Source of the DNA: Pantoea septica
Lineage (GTDB): Bacteria > Pseudomonadota > Gammaproteobacteria > Enterobacterales > Enterobacteriaceae
Assembly (NCBI RefSeq): GCF_002095575.1
Contig: NZ_MLJJ01000003.1
Span: 1 to 64,000 of the forward strand
Direction: 5' to 3'
Length of the DNA: 64,000 nt
The position numbers were made by a program, and so were the translations under genes. Shown piece after piece: positions 54,748-63,261 of this stretch (the stretch's first letter is position 1; the number at the start of each line of letters is the position of its first letter). The notes under the pieces are model-generated. The model was not told the origin of the DNA. It was given only the letters and a program-made list of their open reading frames with translations, and ran no database searches.

Positions 54748-55305
54748 ATGGAAAATCTGCATCAGCATCTTAGCGAGGCGCTGAAACAGCTGCGTCAGGC
54801 CAACGGCTGGAGCCTGACGCTGGCGGCGGAACGCACCGGCGTCAGCAAGGCGATGCTCGGCCAGATCGAGCGCGGCGAGTCCAGCCCAACGGTGGCGACG
54901 CTGTGGAAAATCGCCACCGGTTTTAACGTTCCTTTCTCTTTTTTCATTCAGGGCAACGGGCTGCAGAGCGGCGATAGCGCGCGCTTCAGCCAACCCAACG
55001 CGCAGATGACGGTGCGGCCGCTGCTGCCTTACGACGCGCGGCTGCGCTTCGATCTGCTGGCGGTCGAGCTGGCGGCGGGCGCGCAGAGCGACTCCTCGCC
55101 GCACGAGCAAGGCTGCGTAGAGCAGGTGGTGGTGATCGAGGGCGAACTGCTGCTCGGCACGGAGGGCGTCTGGCGTCGGCTGCAGGCGGGCGAGGCGCTG
55201 CAGTTCGCCGCCGACATTGCGCACAGCTATCGCAATCCGCTCGCCACGCCGCTGCGCTTTCACAGTCTGATCCACTATTTGCAGCGTCCTGACCTTACAA
55301 ATTGA
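54748..55305 (+). CDS. XRE-cupin regulator (YdcN-like)
   Basis: Transcription regulator of 185 residues. The N-terminal XRE helix-turn-helix (about 8-62) reads LTLAAERTGVSKAMLGQIER followed by ESSPTVATLWKIA. The C-terminal cupin domain (about 105-180) includes EQVVVIEGELLLG and FAADIAHSYRN. It is similar in design and context to E. coli YdcN, divergent from ydcO. The ATG at 54748 follows AGGAG. It probably binds the three palindromes upstream and controls the BenE-family gene and itself. Confidence 0.88.
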   Translation: MENLHQHLSEALKQLRQANGWSLTLAAERTGVSKAMLGQIERGESSPTVATLWKIATGFNVPFSFFIQGNGLQSGDSARFSQPNAQMTVRPLLPYDARLRFDLLAVELAAGAQSDSSPHEQGCVEQVVVIEGELLLGTEGVWRRLQAGEALQFAADIAHSYRNPLATPLRFHSLIHYLQRPDLTN

Positions 55306-55339
55306 TACGAAGGTAAACTACACAGTTTGCCTTCGTATC
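55304..55339. promoter_or_regulatory. MarR-type operator palindrome
   Basis: GATACGAAGGTAAAC (55304-55318) and GTTTGCCTTCGTATC (55325-55339) are inverted copies with one mismatch in 15 and a 6-bp spacer. The element overlaps the end of the XRE-cupin gene and lies 33 bp before the MarR start, next to a TATACT -10-like box (55342-55347). This is the expected place for autoregulation. Confidence 0.72.
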
Positions 55340-55371
55340 TCTATACTGACGCTAACGTAAGGAGAAAGGCG

Positions 55372-55803
55372 ATGAGCGAACTCACTGAAGCCGCCGCAGC
55401 GCTGCGTATGCTGACAGGCAAGCTTAGCCGCCGGCTGCGCGAATCCGCGCCGCCGGGCGACCTCACCTGGTCGCAGGTATCGGTGCTGGGTTACCTGGTA
55501 CGCGACGGCGCGATGACCATTACCGAGCTGGCTGCTGCGGAAGGGGTGCGCACCCAGTCGATGGGCGCGACCGTCGCCAGCCTGCTGGCCGCGGGCATGG
55601 TGCAGGGCGAGGCGGATCCGCTCGACGGCCGCAAAACCCGCTACTCGGCGACGCCGAGCGCCTGCGCGCTGATCGCCGCCAACCGCGCGATGCGCGACGA
55701 CTGGCTGGTGTGCGCCATCGACACCCGACTCAGCGCCGACGAGCGCCAGCTGCTGATCGCCGCGATCCCCTTACTGCAACGACTCGCCGACAACGCATCC
55801 TGA
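55372..55803 (+). CDS. MarR-family regulator
   Basis: Winged-helix regulator of 143 residues. The DNA-binding region spans MTITELAAAEGVRTQSMGAT and the wing DPLDGRKTRYSAT. Start at 55372 (MSELTEAAAALR) is behind AAGGAG; the ATG at 55327 would overlap the operator. It is the first gene of a probable operon with an isochorismatase-family hydrolase (11 bp on) and an AbrB-family membrane protein, and likely represses it until a small phenolic or similar ligand binds. The ligand is not known. Confidence 0.88.
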   Translation: MSELTEAAAALRMLTGKLSRRLRESAPPGDLTWSQVSVLGYLVRDGAMTITELAAAEGVRTQSMGATVASLLAAGMVQGEADPLDGRKTRYSATPSACALIAANRAMRDDWLVCAIDTRLSADERQLLIAAIPLLQRLADNAS

Positions 55804-55814
55804 GAGGACTTTTC

Positions 55815-56372
55815 ATGGCTCTGACTACCCTTGATACCCACACCGCACTGATTATCATCGACCTGCAGCACGGCATCGTTCGCCTGCCGGTGGTGCATGA
55901 GCCGCAGCCGGTCATCGACCGCTGCGCGCAGCTCGCCGCGGGTTTCCGCGCCCGCCAGCTGCCGGTAGTGCTGGTAAACGTCGCCGGCGGCGCGCCGGGC
56001 CGTAACGAGCAGGGCAGCCACAGCGGCGAACTGCCGGCCGACTGGGCGACGCTGGTGCCGGAGATGACGCCGCAGCCCGGTGATATCACCGTCACCAAGA
56101 AAACCTGGGGCGCCTTTCATCACACCGATCTGCATGCCGAATTGCAGGCGCGCGCCGTCACTCAGGTGGTGATCTGCGGCATCGCCACCAGCATCGGCGT
56201 CGAATCCACCGCACGCCAGGCGTATGCGTTAGGTTACAACGTCACTTTAGCCACCGACGCCATGACCGATCTCAATCTCGATACCCATCACAACAGCGTT
56301 AAGCTGATTTTCCCGCGCCTTGGCGAAACCGGCACCAGCGACGAGGTGCTGGCGCTGGTTGACGCGCGCTAA
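55815..56372 (+). CDS. Isochorismatase-family cysteine hydrolase
   Basis: Hydrolase of 185 residues with the nicotinamidase/isochorismatase fold. The catalytic triad is visible: Asp in ALIIIDLQHG (residue 16), Lys in TVTKKTWGAF and the nucleophilic Cys in VVICGIATSIGVES, with a cis-peptide-like GI after it. Members cleave isochorismate, nicotinamide or N-carbamoyl compounds; the substrate here is undetermined. The start at 55815 follows AGAGGA. It is co-transcribed with the MarR regulator, and the next gene begins 2 bp after its stop. Confidence 0.88.
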   Translation: MALTTLDTHTALIIIDLQHGIVRLPVVHEPQPVIDRCAQLAAGFRARQLPVVLVNVAGGAPGRNEQGSHSGELPADWATLVPEMTPQPGDITVTKKTWGAFHHTDLHAELQARAVTQVVICGIATSIGVESTARQAYALGYNVTLATDAMTDLNLDTHHNSVKLIFPRLGETGTSDEVLALVDAR

Positions 56373-56373
56373 C

Positions 56374-57441
56374 ATGGCGACGGCGCAGGCGAGCCTGACG
56401 CGCTGGGCCGGACTGATCCTCTGTTCGGCGGCGCTGGTCGGGGTGCTGGAGTGGCTGCATATTCCGGCCGCGCTGCTGCTTGGCCCGATGTTTGCCGCCA
56501 TCGGCTTCGCCGCCTCCGGCCGCGCGCTGAAAATCGCGCGGCCGCTGTTTAACGGCGCGCAGGCGACGGTGGGCGCGATGATCGCCGCGGCGATCCCCGC
56601 CACGATATTTCATGAAATTGCGGATGACTGGCCGCTGTTTGTGCTGTGCGTCGGCTCGGTGATCCTCGCCAGCCTGGCGCTGGGCGGCCTGCTGGCGCGC
56701 TTCCGCGTGCTGCCGGGCTCGACCGCCATCTGGGGCTCGTCGCCCGGCGCGGCGACCGCCATGACCCTGATGGCGGAGAGTTTCGGCGCCGACGTGCGCC
56801 TCGTCGCCTTTATGCAGTATTTGCGCGTGATGATGGTGGCGCTGGTCGCCACGCTGGTGACGCGCCTCTGGACTCACGGGAGCAGCGCGCCCGCCGCCTC
56901 CCCGGCGCTCGATCTCTTCGCGCCTTTCGCGCCGGGCGCCTTTCTCTTGACGCTGCTGACCATTGCCGCCGGCCTGCTGGCGGCGCGTCTGCTGCGCATT
57001 CCCGCCGGTCCGATGCTGATGACGCTGATTGTCGCCTCGCTGGCGCAGGATATCGGCGGCCTCGATATCACGCTGCCGAAGTGGCTGCTGGCGCTGGCAT
57101 ACGCCTTTGTCGGCTGGGGCATCGGCCTGCGCTTCAGCGCCGATATTCTGCGCTACGCGGCGCACGCCTTGCCGCGCGTGCTGCTGTCGGTGCTGACGCT
57201 GATCGCCATCTGCGGGCTGTTCGCTTTTCTGCTGGTGAAGTTTGCCGGGATCGATCCGCTGACCGCCTATCTGGCGACCAGTCCGGGCGGCGCCGATTCG
57301 GTGGCGATTATCGCCGCGTCGAGCAACGTCGATATGCCCTTTGTGATGGCGATGCAGACCGGGCGCTTTATCGTGGTGATGTTCACCGGCCCCATTCTGT
57401 CGCGCTGGATTGCCAACTGGATGGCGCGGCGCGCGCCATAA
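56374..57441 (+). CDS. AbrB-family (COG3180-type) membrane protein
   Basis: Integral membrane protein of 355 residues with about ten helices arranged as two similar halves, each including a duplicated motif (GSSPGAATAMTLMAESFGAD and ATSPGGADSVAIIAASSNVD). This is the pattern of the AbrB/ammonia-monooxygenase-regulator-like transporter family, unrelated to the DNA-binding AbrB of Bacillus. Its substrate is unknown. The start at 56374, 1 bp after the hydrolase stop, suggests translational coupling; an upstream ATG at 56320 lies inside that gene. Confidence 0.85.
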   Translation: MATAQASLTRWAGLILCSAALVGVLEWLHIPAALLLGPMFAAIGFAASGRALKIARPLFNGAQATVGAMIAAAIPATIFHEIADDWPLFVLCVGSVILASLALGGLLARFRVLPGSTAIWGSSPGAATAMTLMAESFGADVRLVAFMQYLRVMMVALVATLVTRLWTHGSSAPAASPALDLFAPFAPGAFLLTLLTIAAGLLAARLLRIPAGPMLMTLIVASLAQDIGGLDITLPKWLLALAYAFVGWGIGLRFSADILRYAAHALPRVLLSVLTLIAICGLFAFLLVKFAGIDPLTAYLATSPGGADSVAIIAASSNVDMPFVMAMQTGRFIVVMFTGPILSRWIANWMARRAP

Positions 57442-57466
57442 AAAAGCCCCGGTTTCTGGCCGGGGC
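57440..57466 (-). terminator. Terminator after pqqU
   Basis: GCCCCGG and CCGGGGC form a 7-bp stem. On the minus strand it is followed by TTTTTTAT, a strong terminator for the receptor gene that starts just 8 bp upstream. In the plus direction it has no T tract. Confidence 0.88.
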
Positions 57467-57474
57467 GACAGGGC

Positions 57475-59586
57475 TTACTGAAAAGCGTAGCTTAGCGTCA
57501 GCCCGACGCTGTAATTGCGACCCGGCGCCGGTTCGAAGTAGCGCCCGTTGCCTTCATTGACGATGACCGAACCGACGTAGTTGCGATCGAAGAGGTTATC
57601 GACGCGGCCGAAGAGATCGAGCGTCCAGTTCTGCACCAGCCATTTGTAGCCGCTGTTAAGCGCCGCGACGGTATAGGCGGGCGCCTTCACGTCGTTTTCG
57701 TCGTCGGCGGCGATATCGCTCATATAGCGCATCTCCGCGCCCGCATAAAAGCCCTGTTCCGGCGCGTAGGCCAGACTGGCGTAGAGCATATTGCGCGCAA
57801 TGCCGGGAATGCGGTTGCCGTCGCAGCTCGCGTCGCCGCAGGCGTTGCTGCGATAGCGCGCGTCGAGCAGCGTCCAGGCCGCCTTCGCGCGCCAGTCGGC
57901 GGCGAACGGCTGATCCACGCCCAGCTCCAGGCCGCGCCGGCGGGTTTGCCCGGCGTTTTTATAGGTGGTGCGGCCGCCGAGGCTGGTATCGGTGACGATT
58001 TCGTTTTGGGTGTCGGTCTGGAACAGCGCGGCGGTGATCAGGCCGTTGCCGATGCGTTTTTTCGTCCCCAGCTCGACCGTGTCGCTGGTCGCCGGTTTCA
58101 GGCCGGTATTCAGGCCGGTTTCGCCGTCGCCGCGATAGGAGAGCTCGTTAATGGTCGGGGTTTCAAAGCCGCGGCCCGCCGAGAGATAGGCGTTCCAGCT
58201 GCTGTCGATAGCGTACTTCAGCGACGCGGCGGGCAGCCATTTGTGGTAGCGCGCGTCGCCGCTGTCGTCGCCGTTGCCGGCGGTAATATAGTTGTCGTTG
58301 GAGTCGAAATTAACCGTGCTGTAGCGCAGCCCGGCGTCCAGCGACCATTTGTCGGTGAGCTGCCAGGCGGTCTGCAGGTAGGGATCCAGGTTCCACATCA
58401 GGTTGCGCTCGTTGCGGCGAATGTTGCCCTTCACGCCGAGGTCGTCGCCGTTGAAGTTCTCGAAACCCTTGCGGCGCTCGGTCATGGTTTCATAGTCGAG
58501 GCCGCCGGTCAGCGTCACCGGCACGCTGAACAGGCTGTCGCGGTGGGTCCAGCGCGTGTCGATGCCCTGGTAGTGGCGCGTCAGATCGATAACGCCGCCA
58601 GGATGTTTCGGGCGGAGCTGCACGTTTTTCAGGATCGACTGATACTGAGTGGTTTCGCGGATCCCGGCGTACATCATCACGCTGAGATCGTCATTTTCGC
58701 CCATCTGGCGCTGATAGTGCAGGCCGCCCTGGGTCTGATCCACGGTTTTGCGCGTGTTGTAGAGCGTGACGTTGCTGACCACCTGGCGCGGGTTGGCGCG
58801 CCACTGATCCGGCGTCAGGCCGCCGGGATCCTGCGCCTCGATGTGCACGCTGTTAAACAGCAGCGTCAGGGTGCTGACGTCGTCGATGCGCACCCCCAGC
58901 TTCGCGTTGCCGAGGTTCTTCTGCGCCTCGCTGTGGTCGCGGTAGCCGTGCGTGGTGAAGCGCGAGGCGGACACGGTGTAGTTGACGTCGCCCGCCTGCG
59001 TGCCATCGCCGGTCGCGCCGCTCGCCTTGACGCTGTTGCGCCAGCTGCCGTAGCTGCCGTACCAGCTGCCTGCTTCCAGCGTCGTCGGCTGCTGGCCCGT
59101 CTGGGTATCGACGTTAATCACGCCGCCCGAGGCGTTGCCGTAGAGCGCGGAAAAGGGGCCGCGCAGCACCTCGATATGGTCGATAGAGCCGATATCGATA
59201 TTGGAGGTTTGTCCCTGACCGTCGGGCATGGTGGCAGGAATGCCGTCGACATACAGGCGCAGTCCGCGCACGCCATAGGTCGAGCGCGAACCAAACCCGC
59301 GCACCGAAAGCTGCAGATCCTGGGCGTAGTTCTGGCGGTTCTGGATTTGCAGGCCCGGCACGCTGCCGAGGTTTTCCGAGAGATTGACGCGCGGCGCGGC
59401 CTGGCGCATATCCTCGCCGTTCACCACGCTGACCGCGGCGGGCGTATCGAGTTCGGAGAGGCCGGTTTGCGCCGGCGCGGCGCTGACCACCATGGTCGCG
59501 CTGCCGGTATCGTCCGCCGCCAGCAGGGGCAGCGGCAGCATAGCGGGCAGCAGCGCGCTGACCTGTCGCAGTGATGCAATTTTCAT
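57475..59586 (-). CDS. pqqU: PqqU (YncD), TonB-dependent receptor for pyrroloquinoline quinone
   Basis: Outer-membrane receptor of 703 residues. A signal peptide (about 1-23) and a TonB-box-like stretch (TMVVSAAPAQ) come first, then the plug domain (NLSENLGSVPGLQIQNRQNY, IEVLRGPFSALYGNASGGVI) and a 22-strand beta barrel ending YSVGLTLSYAFQ with terminal aromatic residue. It is collinear with E. coli YncD, now known as PqqU, which imports the cofactor PQQ for periplasmic dehydrogenases. It is a single gene with its own terminator. The 208-bp upstream region is AT-rich and probably contains the promoter. Confidence 0.94.
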   Translation of the reverse strand: MKIASLRQVSALLPAMLPLPLLAADDTGSATMVVSAAPAQTGLSELDTPAAVSVVNGEDMRQAAPRVNLSENLGSVPGLQIQNRQNYAQDLQLSVRGFGSRSTYGVRGLRLYVDGIPATMPDGQGQTSNIDIGSIDHIEVLRGPFSALYGNASGGVINVDTQTGQQPTTLEAGSWYGSYGSWRNSVKASGATGDGTQAGDVNYTVSASRFTTHGYRDHSEAQKNLGNAKLGVRIDDVSTLTLLFNSVHIEAQDPGGLTPDQWRANPRQVVSNVTLYNTRKTVDQTQGGLHYQRQMGENDDLSVMMYAGIRETTQYQSILKNVQLRPKHPGGVIDLTRHYQGIDTRWTHRDSLFSVPVTLTGGLDYETMTERRKGFENFNGDDLGVKGNIRRNERNLMWNLDPYLQTAWQLTDKWSLDAGLRYSTVNFDSNDNYITAGNGDDSGDARYHKWLPAASLKYAIDSSWNAYLSAGRGFETPTINELSYRGDGETGLNTGLKPATSDTVELGTKKRIGNGLITAALFQTDTQNEIVTDTSLGGRTTYKNAGQTRRRGLELGVDQPFAADWRAKAAWTLLDARYRSNACGDASCDGNRIPGIARNMLYASLAYAPEQGFYAGAEMRYMSDIAADDENDVKAPAYTVAALNSGYKWLVQNWTLDLFGRVDNLFDRNYVGSVIVNEGNGRYFEPAPGRNYSVGLTLSYAFQ

Positions 59587-59794
59587 GAATGAAAGACCGT
59601 CATTAAGAGATGAAATGAACCAAACGGAACATTGTGCGCGTATGTTACGGGTTTTTACGATTATTTGAAAAGCGTAAATAATAAGGTCGTTTTATGCGAA
59701 ATTCAGCGTCGAAAAATGTTTTTCCCGACTGGATTTTTCGTGACTTTCCCTTCAGTGTTAAATGCTTAGTTTACGGACAACCCGAGGAGTCACT

Positions 59795-60658
59795 ATGAGT
59801 CAACAACCCGCCGTCGCCGTATTAGGTTTAGGCGCCATGGGGCACGCGTTTGCCGCCAACCTGCTGAAAAAGGGATTTACCGTCTATGGCTGGAACCGCA
59901 CGCGGGCGCGCGGCGAAGATCTGATCGCCTCCGGCCTGACGCTGAGCGACAGCCCGGAAGAGGCGGTGCGCGACGCTGACGTGGTTATCGCCATGCTCTC
60001 CGACGGCGACACCACGGAAAAGACGCTGCATCAGGTCAAGGAGGCGCTGAAGCAGGGCGCGACACTCGCGCAGATGGGCACCATCGGCGTTGAGAAAACC
60101 GATGCCCTGATCGCCTGGTTCGCCAGCGAGCGCCCGGACGTAATCTTTATCGACGCGCCGGTTTCCGGTACCAAAGCGCCGGCGGAAAATGCGCAGATCC
60201 TGGTGATGGCCAGCGGCGATCGGACGCGTGCCCAGGCGGCGGAAACGGTCTTCGCCGCGATTGGCAAAGGCACGCAGTGGCTGGGCGAGGCGGGCAAATC
60301 GTCGCGCATGAAGCTGGTGGTCAACAGCTGGCTGATCGGCCTGATGCAGAGCCTGGCGGAGAGCACGCGCCTGGCGGAAACGTTTGGCTTTACGACCGAC
60401 GATTTCTGGAAGGTGCTCGACGGCGGCCCGCTGGCGGCGCCTTACGCCAAAGCGAAGCTTGCGATGATCGCCAGCAACGATTTCACTCCGCAGATGAGCC
60501 TGGTGTGGGCGCTGAAAGATGCGAAGCTGGCGTTAGAAGCGAAGGGCGACGCGAAGCTGCCCGCGCTGGAGCAGATCGCCGCACTCTGGCAGCAGGCAGT
60601 GGACGCCGGCTACGGCGAGCAGGATCTGGCGTCGATCCATCGCTATCTGAAGAAGTAA
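59795..60658 (+). CDS. Beta-hydroxyacid dehydrogenase-family NAD(P) oxidoreductase
   Basis: Enzyme of 287 residues in the 3-hydroxyisobutyrate dehydrogenase family. The Rossmann motif LGLGAMGHAFAANLLKKG is at the N-terminus and WNRTRARGEDL after the second strand has the Arg pattern often linked to NADP. The substrate-binding motif DAPVSGTKAPAENAQ and the catalytic lysine in SRMKLVVNSWL follow. The real substrate is unknown. The start at 59795 follows GAGGAG; an ATG at 59762 is less likely. It is directly followed, 2 bp on, by an AraC-family regulator. Confidence 0.87.
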   Translation: MSQQPAVAVLGLGAMGHAFAANLLKKGFTVYGWNRTRARGEDLIASGLTLSDSPEEAVRDADVVIAMLSDGDTTEKTLHQVKEALKQGATLAQMGTIGVEKTDALIAWFASERPDVIFIDAPVSGTKAPAENAQILVMASGDRTRAQAAETVFAAIGKGTQWLGEAGKSSRMKLVVNSWLIGLMQSLAESTRLAETFGFTTDDFWKVLDGGPLAAPYAKAKLAMIASNDFTPQMSLVWALKDAKLALEAKGDAKLPALEQIAALWQQAVDAGYGEQDLASIHRYLKK

Positions 60659-60660
60659 TC

Positions 60661-61443
60661 GTGACGGCGCGGCTGTCGTTCGATTTCACCTCTCGTCCGC
60701 TGGTCTCGTACGCCCATGACTACGCGCACGGCGACAGCGAGCCCTGGCACCATCACAGCTGCGCGCAGCTCATTCATACGCTGAGCGGCGTGGTGCGCGT
60801 CGATACCGCGCAGGGCAGCTGGATCGTGCCGCCGGGCCGCGGCGTCTGGCTGTCCGCCTACACCCGCCATGCGCTGCAGATTACCGGCCCCGTCGCCGCG
60901 CGCACCTTATTCGTCGATCCGCTGGCGCGCGCCGACCTGCCCGCCAGCTGTCAGGTGGTGCCGGTATCGCCGCTGCTGCGCGAGCTGATCGTCAGCGCGC
61001 TGCCCCTGCCGGAGGTCTACGCGCCCGGCAGCCGCAGCGAGCATATCTATGAGTTGATTCTGGATGAGCTGCGCGGCCTGGACGTGCTGCCGTTCAATCT
61101 GCCGGAGCCGCAGAGCGCGCGGCTGCAAAGGCTCTGCCGCGCCATCCAGCAGGCGCCGGGGGATCGCTGGACGCTGGAGGAGGGGGCGCGGCGGCTAAAC
61201 CTTTCCAGCCGCACCCTTGCGCGCCACTTTCAGCGGGAGACGGGGCTGCACTTCAGCGACTGGGTGCGTCGCGCGCGCCTGCTCATCGCCCTGACCCGGC
61301 TGGCGCAGGGCGAGTCGGTGCTGGGCGTGGCGCTGGATCTCGGCTACAACAGCCCCAGCGCCTTCAGCGCGATGTTTCGTCGCCTGATGGGGGTGGCGCC
61401 TGCAGCCTATTTTCCACAGGCAGAGAGGCCGTCGCCGCGTTAA
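60661..61443 (+). CDS. AraC-family regulator with cupin sensor
   Basis: Regulator of 260 residues. The N-terminal cupin (about 15-90) has HHHSCAQLIHTLSGVVRV and an acidic-loop region; the C-terminal double helix-turn-helix (about 165-255) has LNLSSRTLARHFQRETG and LGYNSPSAFSAMFRRLMGV. It resembles NimR-type regulators in layout. GTG at 60661 is taken as start: it lies 2 bp after the dehydrogenase stop with GAAGAAG upstream, and no in-frame ATG nearby fits. Its last 80 bp overlap the 3' end of the opposite-strand leuA-like gene. Confidence 0.85.
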   Translation: MTARLSFDFTSRPLVSYAHDYAHGDSEPWHHHSCAQLIHTLSGVVRVDTAQGSWIVPPGRGVWLSAYTRHALQITGPVAARTLFVDPLARADLPASCQVVPVSPLLRELIVSALPLPEVYAPGSRSEHIYELILDELRGLDVLPFNLPEPQSARLQRLCRAIQQAPGDRWTLEEGARRLNLSSRTLARHFQRETGLHFSDWVRRARLLIALTRLAQGESVLGVALDLGYNSPSAFSAMFRRLMGVAPAAYFPQAERPSPR

Positions 61444-63076
61444 GCAGCGCCTGTAGGGAGGCGCGGGCGATATCGCTGTCGATGCTGACGCCCCAGGCGC
61501 GCTCGCCCAGGCTATTCAGGCAGCAGACGTAGGCGACCGAACGGCTGTCGCTGCGTTTGCCCAGCGTATGCTCGTGGTAATCCGCAATCGTCAGCTCCAG
61601 TCCCAGCGCGCGACGCAGCGCATCCACCGCGGCCGACAGCAGGCCGTTACCGCTGCCGCGCAGGCGACGAGTGCCGCCGTTTATCCCCAGGCTCGCCTCA
61701 AGCCGGGTAATATCGCCGTCGCTTCGGCTTTCCGCCTCCAGCAGCGTCAGCGTCGCCTGCTCTACGCCGTAGTGCAGGCAGAAGCAGCGCCAGATGGCGC
61801 GCTGCGTCATCTCCTTGCCGTGCAGGTCCGTCTCTTGCTGTACCCGCTGGCTGAAATCCTGCATCAGCGCGCGCGGTAGCGTCAGGCCATGGTTCTGCTC
61901 CAGCAGCCAGGCGGCGCCGCTCTTGCCCGACTGGCTGTTGACGCGGATCACTGCCTCATAGCTGCAGCCGATATCGGCCGGATCGATCGTCAGGTAAGGC
62001 ATCTGCCAGTTTGTCTCCTGCCGCTGCTGACGGAGGGCGAAACCTTTGCGGATCGCATCCTGATGCGAGCCGGAAAAAGCGGTGAACACCAGCTCGCCCG
62101 CATAAGGATGACGCGGATGCACCGGCAGCTGGTTGCAGCGCGTCACCACCTCCGTCACCTGGTTGATATCGCTGAAGTCAAGCTGAGGCGCGATCCCCTG
62201 GCTGTAGAGATTCAGCGCCAGCGTGACGAGATTGACGTTGCCGGTGCGCTCGCCGTTGCCGAACAGGCAGCCCTCAACGCGATCCGCGCCCGCCAGCAGC
62301 GCCAGCTCCGCGCAGGCGGTGCCGGTGCCGCGATCGTTATGGGGATGCACGCTAATGCAAACGGCATCGCGGCGGCTGAAGTGACGGCAAAAATATTCAA
62401 TCTGATCGGCATAAACGTTCGGGGTATTGACCTCTACGGTTGCGGGCAGATTGACGATCATCGGACGGGCGGCGCAGGGCTGCCAGATATCCGCTACCGC
62501 CTCGCAGATCGCCAGCGCGAATTCCGGTTCGGTAAAACAGAAGGTTTCCGGGGAGTATTCAAACGTCCAGTGCGTTTCAGGCCGGGCGTCGCAGCCGTCG
62601 CGGATCTGACGCGCCCCCGCGCAGGCCAGCGCAACGATCTCCGCCCGGCTCTGGCCAAACACCCGTTCGCGAAACAGCGGCGCAGTGGCGTTATACAGAT
62701 GCAGAATAGCGCGCGGCGCGTCCTGCAACGCCTCGAAGGTGCGGGCGATAAGCGCTTCGCGCGCCTGCGTCAGCACCTGAATAGTGACCGCTTCGGGAAT
62801 GCGGCGCTGCTCAATCAGATCGCGCACAAATTGAAAATCGGTTTGCGATGCGGCGGGAAAGGCGACTTCTATCTCTTTAAAGCCGCAGGCCAGCAGCAGC
62901 GCCCAAAACGCCAGCTTGCGCTCTGCATCCATCGGTTCAGCCAGCGCCTGATTACCGTCGCGTAAGTCGGTGGAAAGCCAGCGCGGCGCCTTTGTTAGCT
63001 GGCGATCTGGCCACTGCCGATCGGGCAGGGCGATAACGGGAAAAGCACGGTACTTCTCTGCGGGTTGCGTCAACAT
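61364..63076 (-). CDS. leuA: 2-isopropylmalate synthase, long (LeuA type 2) form
   Basis: Homologue of the enzyme condensing acetyl-CoA with 2-oxoisovalerate, the first leucine step, 570 residues. The length and the start region WLSTDLRDGNQALAEPMD fit the long fungal/actinobacterial type rather than the 523-residue enzyme of the enterobacterial leuABCD operon. The HPHNDRGTGTACAELA metal/active-site motif and GNGERTGNVNLVT are present. The C-terminal part from about 430 is the LeuA regulatory domain (SLGINGGTRRLRGSGNGLLS). It stands alone, without leuBCD and without a visible leucine-rich leader, so it may be a second isozyme or serve another pathway. The stop lies inside the convergent AraC gene. 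Confidence 0.9.
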   Translation of the reverse strand: MLTQPAEKYRAFPVIALPDRQWPDRQLTKAPRWLSTDLRDGNQALAEPMDAERKLAFWALLLACGFKEIEVAFPAASQTDFQFVRDLIEQRRIPEAVTIQVLTQAREALIARTFEALQDAPRAILHLYNATAPLFRERVFGQSRAEIVALACAGARQIRDGCDARPETHWTFEYSPETFCFTEPEFALAICEAVADIWQPCAARPMIVNLPATVEVNTPNVYADQIEYFCRHFSRRDAVCISVHPHNDRGTGTACAELALLAGADRVEGCLFGNGERTGNVNLVTLALNLYSQGIAPQLDFSDINQVTEVVTRCNQLPVHPRHPYAGELVFTAFSGSHQDAIRKGFALRQQRQETNWQMPYLTIDPADIGCSYEAVIRVNSQSGKSGAAWLLEQNHGLTLPRALMQDFSQRVQQETDLHGKEMTQRAIWRCFCLHYGVEQATLTLLEAESRSDGDITRLEASLGINGGTRRLRGSGNGLLSAAVDALRRALGLELTIADYHEHTLGKRSDSRSVAYVCCLNSLGERAWGVSIDSDIARASLQALLNAATASLPVENRLQAPPPSGDETSR

Positions 63077-63261
63077 AAAGCCTCCTTAGGGTGTCAGCGC
63101 AGTCTGCCGCACCGCGCCGCGCCGCCGCGCGCGCAAAAATGACAACCGATAACGCAAAAGCGACAGCCTTATGCGGCCGTTGGCAAACCTCATGCGGAAT
63201 CGGCATCGGCGTTTCTCAACGTCCGGTTTATGCTGGTTTTTTTGCGCCAGGAGAAAACAGG

